64,000 bases of DNA from Clarkia xantiana subsp. parviflora (lineage: Eukaryota > Streptophyta > Magnoliopsida > Myrtales > Onagraceae), in contig JAPTYO010000007.1 of the NCBI GenBank assembly GCA_036873135.1, positions 24,534,763-24,598,762 on the forward strand, read 5' to 3'. The notes beneath the pieces are model-generated. The model made no database searches, was not told the origin of the DNA, and was given only the letters and a program-made list of their open reading frames with translations. The position numbers were made by a program, and so were the translations under genes. Of the stretch, positions 22,907-32,531 are shown one piece after another. Each line of letters opens with the position of its first letter. The stretch's first letter is position 1.

Positions 22907-23059
22907 TGATCGCGATCGGAAAATCTGGAAGCTGGAAACGCCGGTAAAACCCTGAAGTGATCGTGATCGGAAAATTTGGAAGCTGGAAACGCCGGGGAAA
23001 CCTTGGAGTGATCGTGATCGGAAAATCTGGATGCTGAAAACGCCGATAAAACCTTGAAG
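22907..23059. repeat. Triplicated 51-bp leader repeat of the accessory gene
   Basis: Three head-to-tail 51-bp units, each beginning TGATCGYGATCGGAAAAT and containing GAAACGCCGG-like cores, with a few substitutions between them. They lie immediately upstream of the accessory-gene ATG (read on the minus strand). Element 2 has only a single related segment here, so the triplication is specific to this copy. Confidence 0.85.
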
Positions 23060-23130
23060 TAAGAAAAATTAGGGTTCTTGGGATCGCAGAGAAGAAGAAG
23101 TAAGGGAAAAGTAAAACAAGGTCTGGATTT

Positions 23131-23144
23131 AGGGTTTTATAAGG
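23131..23144 (-). promoter_or_regulatory. TATA plus telo-box promoter of the accessory gene (element 1)
   Basis: On the minus strand CCTTATAAAACCCTAA joins a TATA box to a telo-box-like AAACCCTA, about 240 bp before the accessory ATG and separate from the LTR promoter. The same arrangement occurs in element 2 (26171-26187), which argues it is a real promoter. Confidence 0.6.
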
Positions 23145-23583
23145 GAAGGAAAAGGAAACTGAAGAGGCGGGCAATCTGAGCCACAGAATTCAAAACGATT
23201 CGATCATGAGCGTCCAAGGGGGGAAACGTGCCAATTCGACGAAGGCGAAACGGTTTCAATTTGAACCGTCAGGACGCATGGGACAGATAAGACAAGAGTA
23301 ATGACGTACCGGGTGGTTGAAAAGCGCTTTTTCAGAAAGCAGGCATGCGAAACCCGAAACGTTCCTTCACCTCCTATCAGCATTTAATGCTGGTCTGATC
23401 AAGAAAACCCCTCGAATTCAAGCAGGATCCCAAAGGATCTTAAAGAGATCCAAGGCAAAGGCCTCCGACAGAAGTAGGGCAATGGCCTCCGACGTCTCAA
23501 ACAAAGACCCCCGACTGGGATGTAGAAGAGTCCGATACTGAAAGACGCGACGCACTATAAGTCCCTCACGCCTTGGGGGCAAA

Positions 23584-24231
23584 TGATGGGCCCCGGCGAA
23601 GGCCGTTAGGCCCCTTAACGATTAGCAAACGGCGATTAGGCCCGTTGGGCCAGGAGCTGGGCTGCTGGAAGGCTAAGGGCTCCGACTGAAGGAGGTCCCG
23701 ACATTGAATGGCCCCGAGCAAGTATGGCTCCGATAGGGGAGAGCCCCGAAGACATCGGACCTGGACGTAGTCGGTCCCGATGTGGGAGTTGACACCACTC
23801 CCCGACACCGAATCCTCAATGATGTAACTTGGGAGTCTCCGATAATGATCGAGACTCGCCAGTAAGAGCACAATCCCGGAAATCTCGCCACGATTACAGT
23901 AGTGGTATAATGGGCGAGATATATGGGATACGAATAACTGTGCAAGATACGTGGCAAGATATACGGCGAGATACGTGGGATAGTGGATCACAATCCAACC
24001 GCCCAATCAGGTAACTGGGATAGCCTTTCCTCTATAAAAGGAGGGAAGTTATTCCAGATTAGGGTTACGCTTTATACATACACAAATATTGCTTGCTTGC
24101 TCTGTGGCCGCCGTACTTACGTTAATCATCGGAGAGGGATTCTGGGCCACTGCCCTCTATTCCCCTTCTGCAGGATTGCGAGGAGCTAAGGAATCCGTCA
24201 CCGTAACCGGAGCTCCTGCCGTGATCCAACA
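23584..24231 (+). repeat. 3' LTR of Tat element 1
   Basis: 648 bp; reads identical to the 5' LTR at 13088-13735. Preceded by CTTGGGGGCAAA, the likely polypurine primer, and followed by the target duplication GTTAC. Confidence 0.95.
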
Positions 24232-24236
24232 GTTAC

Positions 24237-25140
24237 CAACTAATATGGTTATCGAGTAGTTTTTTTTTTTTTTTTAATCCAGTAGTTAAGAGCGTTGATT
24301 CTTAAATTGTATGACTCTTAATTTTTCATATTTGAAACTCATCGGAAATGCACCTTGAGGCATCTCGTTTGTCTCATTCAAGCATAAAAGGACACTTGTA
24401 AAATCGAGTTTAAAGAGTCGACATCTTGATTATACTAGACTGTTAGTACGACTAAGTTTACAAGATCAATGCATATGTTAGGTGTTCATCAAATTTGGTT
24501 GGAAAAACCTCAAATTGTGATTTTGAAAATCTGAACATTACGTAGTGAGATATTCCTTGCGCATTCATATTTTCTTTTGCAAAAAGATCTTAAGTTAAGA
24601 TTTTCATGATAAAAGGTTTTTGGCCTAACTGCATTGATATTTGATATAAAAGTACTCTATGTTCATATTTTTGTGCTAAGCTGTTGTTGTTGATTGATTA
24701 ATGCATTTGGACTCACCTACAAGCGATTAATTGCACCAACTTTTCCTACTTTGTTCAATTCCGCTATGATTTTTTTTTTCTTTGTTATTTCGAAATTGAC
24801 TATTTTACCCTTCGTCATATTTTCAACTAGAACATTTCGTTAACAAGAAAGACATTTGTATTTTATTATTGGGTTTAGGTTTAGATTTGAACATTAGGAC
24901 TCGTTTTTTGGTAGATTGAAATAAAAACTGAGTTCTGAATCAATGTCCTAAGAAGGAGCAGCATCACAGTCGGGGGCGAAATTATTATGAGACGATAGGT
25001 AATTGCATTCCTCAACTTTTTGTAATGTAATGTAACTTTTATTTTAAAATTTTAAATTATTTTCAATTAATAATACAATTCTATATTTTCAATGCGATTT
25101 TTATTAATTATTATTTATCACTAATTGGATTTTTAACCTC
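24237..25140. other. Spacer between the two inverted Tat elements, no gene
   Basis: About 0.9 kb of AT-rich DNA with a T-run near 24259-24275 and no coding region or recognisable element. It separates the facing 3' LTRs of elements 1 and 2. Confidence 0.75.
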
Positions 25141-25145
25141 TTAAA

Positions 25146-25792
25146 TGTTGGATCACGGCGGGAACTCCGGTTACGGTGACGGATTCCTTAGCTCCTCGTA
25201 ATCCTGCAGAAGGGGATAGAGGGCAGTGGCCCAGAATCCCTCTCCGATGCTTAACGTAAGTATGGTGATCAACAGAATAGGCAAGCAATGTGAGTGTGTG
25301 TAAAACGTAACCCTAATCTGGAATAACTTCCCTCCTTTTATAGAGGAAGGCTATCCCAGTTACCTGATTAGGTGGTTGGATCGTGATCCGCTATTCCACG
25401 TATCTCGCCATATATTCTGCCCTGTATCTCGTACAGTTATTCGTATCCCGCATATCTCGCCCATTATACCACCACTATAATCGTGGCGAGATTTCCGGGA
25501 TTGTGCTCTTACTGGCGAGTCTCGATCGTTATCGGAGACTCCCAAGTTACATCGTTTGAGGATTCGGTTTTGGGGAGTGGTGTCAACTCCCATATCGGGA
25601 CCGACTACGTCCAGGTCCGATATCTTCGGGGCTCTTCTCTGTCGGAGCCATACTTGCTCGTGGCCATTCAATATCGGGGCCTCCTTCCGTCGGAGCCCTT
25701 AGCCTTCCAGCAGCCCAGCTCCTAGCCCACTAGGCCTAGTCGCCGTTTAGCCAATCGTTAAGGGGCCTAACGGCCTTCGCCAGGGCCCATCA
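25146..25792 (-). repeat. 3' LTR of Tat element 2
   Basis: 647 bp, running TGTTGGATC to CCCATCA on the plus strand (TG...CA in element orientation). It reads identical to 32532-33178. Confidence 0.95.
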
Positions 25793-26170
25793 TTTGCCCC
25801 CAAGACGTGAGGGACTTATAGTGCATCGCGTCTTCCAACATCGGACTCTTCCGCGTCTCCGTCGGAGGTCTTTGCCTTGGATCTTTTCAAGATCTTCTGG
25901 GATCCTGTTTGGATTCGAAGGGGTTTTTTGAAAAGATCAGCATTAAATGCTGATAGGAGGTGAGGGAACGTTTTGGGCTCTGCAGGCCTGCCTGTTGGAA
26001 AAGCACTTTTCAGCCGTTCCAATGCGTCATTACTTTTGTCTTATCTGTTCTGACGGTTCAGATTAAAACCGTTCCTATTCTCCGAATTGGCACGTTTCCC
26101 CTTGGACGATCGTGATTGAATCGTTTCGAATTCCGTGGCTCAGATTTTCCACCCCTTCAGTTTCCTTTTC

Positions 26171-26187
26171 TCTTATAAAACCCTAGC
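26171..26187 (+). promoter_or_regulatory. TATA plus telo-box promoter of the accessory gene (element 2)
   Basis: TCTTATAAAACCCTAGCC lies about 160 bp before the accessory ATG. It is the counterpart of 23131-23144 in element 1, conserved although the leader between it and the ATG has changed in length. Confidence 0.6.
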
Positions 26188-26334
26188 CCCAAGCACTGTT
26201 TTACCTTTCTTTTACTTCCTCCTCTTTGCGATCCCAAGAGCTGTAATTCTCCAGATTTCAAGTTTTCACCGGCGATTCGAGTTTTTACCAGTGTTTCGGG
26301 CACTTCAGACTTCTCCGATCAGGACTCAGTCACT

Positions 26335-29071
26335 ATGTCTGGTAAGATTCTTCTCCTTATTGTTCCTTTCCTTTTCATCTTCGATCTTCCTAGGTTTCAA
26401 TTTTCGCCTTCCTCCTCCCTCGACGATTTTCAGCCGAGAGATCTGCTACTGCTGGACCACCCTTCGTCTTCAAGTACTTGAAGAACTCCCTCGCGCCTGT
26501 TAATTATGAGAGGGCTTGTAACGAATGTGGCATCTTTGAATCTTCCTTTGGGGCTCGTTATCCCTACGAGGAATCCCAGTTCAATTCTCGCAATACTCAA
26601 GTTACGCTCCCCAAAGGAGACGAAGTGTTTATTTCTCCGGGGCAAATTCGTGCGGGGATTCGACTCCCTTTTTGTCCAAGCTGGGTAGAGCTGTGCAATC
26701 ACTACAAAACCTACCCCACGACCTTCTCCCCCCATGCGATTCGTACGTGGATTGCCTTCCAGGTGTGGTGCGACATCAACGCAGAAGATTGGAGTTATAG
26801 CCTGGAGCTTTGGCGGGTCCTCTATAAGATGACTTGCAACAAGGATGGGATCTGCTCCTTTTCTCCCCGTCAACCTGAGGGGACCGACGAGCAGTACAAG
26901 GAGATGGGTTGGGACATGAGGGTGTCCTGGAAGATCTGCAAGGAGCGGGCCATCATCTCCGACAAAGGGAACGATAATGCCAATTGGAAGGAGCAATATT
27001 TCTTCATCCAGCCTGGTCCCATTGAGTGGCCGAGGACCATCGTGGAGGCTGATCCTCCCGTGTCTTTCCGTTCGTGGTCAGACCAGACCCGGAGAGCCTT
27101 GATGCTTATCCAGGCTCGTCGCTGGGAGGAGGGTTACCAGCCCTTCGAGGCCACCTCTGTCACTGACCAACAGCGGGTCAGGATTGGGATTATGCTGATC
27201 GATCCCATGGCTGGGGGAAAAGTTCGTGACGGTGTTTCCAATGTAATTCTCTGGGTAATCTTCTAACTGTTTCTTTTTTACTGCTTACAGCCCCTCGAAC
27301 ATCGCTGACCGTCCGTCTGTTTCAGGAGGATACCGATGCCTCCCACTCACTGAAGCGCAAGAAGAAGCCTTCCCACCGAAAGACTTCTGCCACTTCGGGG
27401 CCGTCCAAGAAGAAGGCAAGGACCTCCGAGGCTCCCAGGTCTGCCCCCACCTCTGAGGGGCGGACTAATGCAGATGTGGTCAGGACCGCCTTCGGCGTTC
27501 GCTCCGAAAAAGAAGGTAAGGCAGTCTTTCGTGCTATAAAGAGATATAGAGAGTTAGTACCTCAGGATCTTCAGGCCTCCGATATGGAAGGACGAGTTAG
27601 GGATGTCAAAAATATCCTTCGAGGGGAAACTCCACATGTTCTCGAGGCGGGTTATTATGACTTTTTCGGCGAAGAAAGATTTATGGAGCGTTGTTTAATC
27701 TGGCACACCGATATCAAATTAATCCCTCGACTTATTCGCCCCGCTGCAGGTCCTGTGGACACCGCCCCTGCTGCAGCTGCCTCGGACTCCGCGCCTGCGG
27801 CGGAGCCGGTGGTGGAAGATGCCCCGACGGAAGACCGGGGCGAATTCGGTCGGGTGACCAGCTTGGAGGACTCCCCTTCCGATGATCGAGCTGAGGAGGA
27901 AGGCCTCATCCTTCGAGGGAAATCAAGGTTGACTCCCGTGAAGTCATCTGGTGGGAAGGCATCTCCACTTCCTACCACGCCGCCATCATCTTCTGCTCTA
28001 CCATCCTCGCCAGTTAGGGGTGTGACCCCCGAAGCTCGAGTGAGTGAGGAAGCTGAGGAGCCTCGCCTGGTAGTACCTCCATTCCCCTTGGACGAGGACT
28101 ACTATCGGGCCTTCTCTTCGGACCAGGGCTCCGAGCCTTGGAGACCGGTGGAGTCCCTTCAGGGAATCCCTCTGCATCGGGGGTGTCAGGAGAAGAACCT
28201 GGCCTTGCATTTGGTGTCGGGCTCGGTCCCGCCCTCTTTGAGGCGTCCCCTTTCTCTGGAAGGGGAAGACATCGATGCTGACATCCGGCAGATGGCTATC
28301 CGTCGGATAGAGGTAAGCGAATCTTTCTTTTGTTCATCTGGGGGCGTTCCGATTTTTGAGTACTAAGCTACATTTTCCTTTCAGGAAATCGCGGACCAGG
28401 ATCGTTGCTTCGGCTACATCCTGTCCTTGCGGGCGGCGTTGGAGCGAGAGCGGGCCAACTCCAACCTCGAGAGCTTGACCAAGCTCCAGGAGGACCTAGC
28501 TGCCTCCGAGGCGTCAAGGCTCCGAGCGGAGGAGGGCGAAAGGCGGGCTGAGGAGCTCCGAGCCAAGCTCACTCAAGAGGCTCAATCCCAACAGCGGCAG
28601 ATTCTAAGTCTTGAGAGCTCGCTCAAGCGGGAGCAGCAGGCGGCCATGGCGGATCGGGGCCAGTTTGCTTTCGAGAAGGCGGCTTTGCAGGAGACTGCGG
28701 AGCGGCTGAAGCTCGAGAAGCAGAGGGCCGTCGCGGAGCTAGAAGAGGCGAGGGCGGAGCTAGAAGAGGCGAGGGCGGATCACTCCGCCCAATTAACAAA
28801 CGCGAAGGTCCAAGGCCGCGAGGAGTACCGAAGCTCGGAGGACTTCAAGGAGGATGCGACGAAACATTGTCAAGAGGATCTGCAGAATGCCATCCTCGAT
28901 ATTGTTGAGGAGCTTAATGAGACTTATGGGGACTCCATCGACTTGAGAAAGTCTAAGACTCTTGGTCCAGCCGCAGAAACGTATCTCAACCTCCCTTCCG
29001 AAAGCTCCTCTGAAGACGCCGACGAGTCTGTCCTTCCAAAGCCTTCCGAAGATTCAGCCCCTGGAGTTTAA
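26335..29071 (+). CDS. Antisense accessory gene of Tat element 2 (four exons, 833 aa)
   Basis: Exons: 26335-26341 (ATGTCTG), 26434-27254, 27326-28312 and 28385-29071; total 2502 nt in frame, same phases and splice positions as the element 1 copy. Intron 1 is 92 bp here, so unlike in element 1 it cannot be read through in frame and must be spliced. The globular N-terminal domain is nearly the same as in element 1 (VFISPGQIRAGIRLPFC, DNANWKEQYFFIQPG). The acidic middle and the coiled coil have drifted: one EERVEELRRQ-type repeat block is missing and the tail ends EDSAPGV. The Met of MADQ at the start of exon 4 is Ile here. The gene stays open although the element has lost its pol enzymes. Function unknown. 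Confidence 0.85.
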
Positions 29072-29204
29072 AATCTTAAATTCTTGTACCTCTTCCTTAT
29101 TATCTCCTTTGTACCGAACCTTTTGGGCCTTCGAGCCCTTTATGGATGTTTTCTTTTCCGGTTCTGTTCTTCGTAACTCTTCTATCGGATCCTAAGGCTT
29201 TCCG

Positions 29205-29990
29205 TCGTCCTACGACGCTTTGAAATCGAACCTTAATAACTTAAGGATTTTTCGGACGTCCAATGACGCTTTTAAATCGAACCTTAATAACTGAAGGATT
29301 TTTCGGACGTCCAATGACGCTTTTGAATCGAACCTTAATAACTTAAGGATTTTTCGGACGTCCAATGACGCTTTTAAATCGGACGTCCAATGACGCTTTT
29401 TAATCGGACCTTAAAAACTTAAGGATTTTCGGACGTCCAATGACGCTTTTTAATCGGACCTTGAAACTTAAGGATTTTCGGACGTCCAATGACGCTTTTT
29501 AATCGGACCTTAAAACTTAAGGATTTTCGGACGTCCAATGACGCTTTTTAATCGGACCTTAAAACTTAAGGATTTTCGGACGTCCAATGACGCTTCTTAA
29601 TCGGACCTTAAAACTTAAGGATTTTCGGACGTCCAATGACGCTTTTTAATCGGACCTTAAAACTTAAGGATTTTCGGACGTCCCATGACGCTTTTTAATC
29701 GGACCTTAAAACTTAAGGATTTTCGGACGTCCAATGACGCTTTTTAATCGGACCTTAAAACTTAAGGATTTTCGGACGTCCGATGACGCTTTTTAATCGG
29801 ACCTTAAAACTTAAGGATTTTCGGACGTCCAATGACGCTTTTTAATCGGACCTTAAAACTTAAGGATTTTCGGACGTCCGATGACGCTTTTTAATCGGAC
29901 CTTAAAACTTAAGGATTTTCGGACGTCCAATGACGCTTTTTAATCGGACCTTAAAACTTAAGGATTTTCGGACGTCCAACGACGCTTTTT
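29205..29990. repeat. 49-50-bp tandem array, sixteen units (element 2)
   Basis: Sixteen copies of the GGACGTCC-centred unit; the first few are 50 bp, one is truncated to about 29 bp, and the rest are 49 bp. It is the counterpart of 19489-19938 but nearly twice as long. It sits between the convergent 3' ends of gag-PR (stop at 30106) and the accessory gene (stop at 29071). Occasional variants read CCCATG, CCGATG or CCAACG after the core. Confidence 0.95.
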
Positions 29991-30105
29991 TAATGTATCG
30001 AGAACAACTCAGGAACACTTTGATCAGAAGTAACCTCTTTAACATAGCACGCACCACTCAGGGCGACTTAATTACATCTTCGCGCCTCTACGGGCGACTT
30101 ATTTG

Positions 30106-32463
30106 TCAAACATGGCATTCCTTAAATAGGGCGGTTAACTCCTCAGCTTGATCCTCGGATAGGGCGGATCCGATCTTTACCCTCCTCTCGGGTCCATCTA
30201 TCTCGACTTCTTTTGGGTCCTCCATGGGGGCGGGACGCCCAAACTCCTCTCGAGGATCAGTGTCTGTTTGGAGAACCGACATAGCCTCCTTTCTTGATCT
30301 TCTCGTGGCGTTGACGTAGCATCGTCTCGACGCCACCTGGTCGCCTTTCACTTCGCCGACCCCATTCTCAGTCGGGAACTTCAGTTTCTGATGGACAGTC
30401 GAGGCCACTGCCATCAGTGGGTTGATAGTGGTTCTTCCAATGATCGCATTGTACGTCCCTGTGGATTCGACCACCACAAACTCCGCATCTTTCTTCTCCA
30501 TCTTCCAGCCGCTGCCGAACCACACGGGTAGCGTAATAACCCCCAATGGATAAGAGGTTGTGCCGCAAAATCCTACCATCGGGAAGTTAACCTCCCGCAA
30601 ATCTGTCTTCTTCTTCCCCATCTGCTCCAGGGCGTCGGAGAAGAGGATGTCGGAGGAGCTCCCTCCATCAATGAGGATCCTCTTCACTTCGAATCCTCCT
30701 ACATCCAGTGTTACTACTAGGGCATCCTCGTGGGGGGTTTCTACTCCCTCCAGATCCTTCGCCGAGAAGGTGATCTCCATTTCCTCCTTCGGGGTCCACG
30801 ACCGAGATCTTTTTCCCAAAACCACTGCGACTGGCACTTGGTTAGCATAACGCTCCCGAGAAGACGATGTGTCTCCCCCTGCGGCGAACCCTCCGTGGAT
30901 CACATTAATAATCCTCTTCTGTCGGGACCCGGATGGGCCCTCCGAAGGTTCTACGTCGGACCTTCTCTTCCTTGGGGACCTTGATCGAGACTTGGACCTT
31001 GACCGAGATCGGGAACGGGGCTTGCAGCGCGAGTCTCCCACGAACTCCTTCAGCTTACCCCTCTGGATAAGCTTCTCTATTTCCTTCTTCAGCTCCCGAC
31101 ATTGGTCAGTGTCGTGACCAGAGGCCCGATGGAATCGGCAGTAACAGTCGGCGCGGGAGCCCAACTTTTCTCCGTCCTTCTTCTTGGGGAAACGAGCGAG
31201 GCCTTGCTTCTCCATTACCGCCAAGACCTCTTTCAAAGGCCTGTTGAGGGGGGTAAACTCCTCCCTCAGATTATCCCTCTTGGATGGACGCCTATCCTCC
31301 CTCCGATCGGAGCGTCCACTACTCCGACTACCCTCGGAACTATCCTTCCTGTGTCGGTTGTCCAATGGTTCGAACAACTGCTTTCCTTCGTGCCCCTTGG
31401 GAGGAGCCAATTCTCCGGCAGCGATCTTCGACTCTTGGACGTCGATCTGCTGTTTTACTCTTGCCTGGAGTGCCTCCATGTTCCAGACATTTTTGGCCGC
31501 GATGCTGTGCAGTAAGTCGGAACCGTAAGGGGGTTTAAGGTTTTTCAGGAAGGTACGGATGGCCTCGCCCTCCGATATTTCCTCATCCAGCTCAGTCATG
31601 CCAGCTGTATAACGTTGATAATATTGTGCCAACGACTCGTCAGGCCTCTGAACCACCTCATGCAGGGTCCGAACGCTTTTTAGCAGCCGTCGACGCCCTT
31701 GGTACTGGGCGATGAATCGCTGATGCATATCCTTCCAGCAGGTGATACATCCAGTGGGCAGACTGTAGAACCACGTCATCGCCTTCTCCCCGAGTGTGCT
31801 TGGGAACAGGGCACAGATAACATCCTCATCTGGGGTCCTGCCCATGCATGCTGTCAGGTGCTTCTGTACGTGGCGAACCGGGTCCGCGTCCCCGTCGTAT
31901 TCGTCTATCTTCGGGATACCCAAACCTGGAGGGGCCAGGGTATGAATCAGCCTGGGCACGAAGGGATGGGTTTCCTGACTTCCCAGCTCCGACATCATGG
32001 GCTTCTGGTCTCCCATGCAGATACCCACAATTCTCACCACCTGGTCGGCAGTGAGGGGACCATTCAGGGGAATGGTCCTTTGCTGCACTGGCCCCGGTCC
32101 ATCGACCACAAAATTCTCCGCCGATACTGGATTGGGGGAAATAGGCTGTTCCCTTAATGGAGGAGGTGGAGGCAAGTTGTCGTCCCCCTGCCTTCTGGGA
32201 TTGTCTCGCCGCGGAGGGAGTGGTGGTAGATCAGCCTGCCTTCTGGCAGCTTCTCTTCGGTCTAGGAGGGCCTCCATGGCCTCCATGAATAGGGGCATGG
32301 CCTCTGCCACTACCCTGGCCAGCTCCGGATTCGGGGAAGGTGCTTCGTTTCGGCGAGTGCTGTCACCCTCATCTCTCAGATCCTGATGCTGGGCAGCATC
32401 CTCAGGAGGATTGCTGGCGGCCGGCACCTGCTTGCCTGAACGCTGCGGTCTGTTGCCAGCCAT
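30106..32463 (-). CDS. Tat gag-protease ORF truncated by in-frame deletion (785 aa)
   Basis: Close to residues 1-780 of the element 1 polyprotein: Gag core (LGEKAMTWFYSLP), C-x2-H-x4-H-x4-C knuckle, Arg-Ser-rich tract and protease LIDGGSSSD. The frame then jumps from the region before RT (IGSALSEDQAEELTALF) straight to the last residues of the full polyprotein (KECHV) and uses the original stop codon. The junction has a short AAG-containing overlap between the two parental sequences, which suggests microhomology deletion or a template jump. No other stop or frameshift is present, so Gag and protease could still be made. Confidence 0.92.
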   Translation of the reverse strand: MAGNRPQRSGKQVPAASNPPEDAAQHQDLRDEGDSTRRNEAPSPNPELARVVAEAMPLFMEAMEALLDRREAARRQADLPPLPPRRDNPRRQGDDNLPPPPPLREQPISPNPVSAENFVVDGPGPVQQRTIPLNGPLTADQVVRIVGICMGDQKPMMSELGSQETHPFVPRLIHTLAPPGLGIPKIDEYDGDADPVRHVQKHLTACMGRTPDEDVICALFPSTLGEKAMTWFYSLPTGCITCWKDMHQRFIAQYQGRRRLLKSVRTLHEVVQRPDESLAQYYQRYTAGMTELDEEISEGEAIRTFLKNLKPPYGSDLLHSIAAKNVWNMEALQARVKQQIDVQESKIAAGELAPPKGHEGKQLFEPLDNRHRKDSSEGSRSSGRSDRREDRRPSKRDNLREEFTPLNRPLKEVLAVMEKQGLARFPKKKDGEKLGSRADCYCRFHRASGHDTDQCRELKKEIEKLIQRGKLKEFVGDSRCKPRSRSRSRSKSRSRSPRKRRSDVEPSEGPSGSRQKRIINVIHGGFAAGGDTSSSRERYANQVPVAVVLGKRSRSWTPKEEMEITFSAKDLEGVETPHEDALVVTLDVGGFEVKRILIDGGSSSDILFSDALEQMGKKKTDLREVNFPMVGFCGTTSYPLGVITLPVWFGSGWKMEKKDAEFVVVESTGTYNAIIGRTTINPLMAVASTVHQKLKFPTENGVGEVKGDQVASRRCYVNATRRSRKEAMSVLQTDTDPREEFGRPAPMEDPKEVEIDGPERRVKIGSALSEDQAEELTALFKECHV

Positions 32464-32514
32464 GATAAGGAATCAAAGGAAAGCAAACTTACTTTTTGGC
32501 TTTTTGTTGCGTTT

Positions 32515-32530
32515 CCCACAGACGGCGCCA
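32515..32530 (-). other. Primer binding site of Tat element 2
   Basis: Minus strand TGGCGCCGTCTGTGGG, one base from the 5' LTR; same as in element 1. Confidence 0.8.
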
Positions 32531-32531
32531 A

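Larger units (their letters stand above)
13088..24231 (+). mobile_element. Tat-lineage Ty3/gypsy LTR retrotransposon, apparently intact (element 1)
   Basis: An 11.1-kb element bounded by two 648-bp LTRs that appear identical on reading, with TG...CA ends and a perfect 5-bp target duplication GTTAC (13083-13087, 24232-24236). Order: 5' LTR, PBS, gag-pol polyprotein (13803-19358), tandem array (19489-19938), antisense accessory gene (22895-20056), polypurine stretch CTTGGGGGCAAA just before the 3' LTR. The archaea-like second RNase H and the long 3' region with repeats and an extra ORF are Tat-lineage hallmarks. Everything needed for movement looks open, so this is a very recent and possibly active insertion. 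Confidence 0.96.

Noticed and set aside
21969..23174. Reading the accessory protein of element 1 as one unspliced 401-codon frame
   Set aside because: The far upstream start is TTG, and element 2 has a 92-bp intron that must be removed, so the spliced ATGTCTG model is preferred.
19489..29990. Regularly spaced repeats reminiscent of a CRISPR array
   Set aside because: The whole 49-50-bp unit repeats with no unique spacers, inside plant retrotransposons; no cas genes are present.
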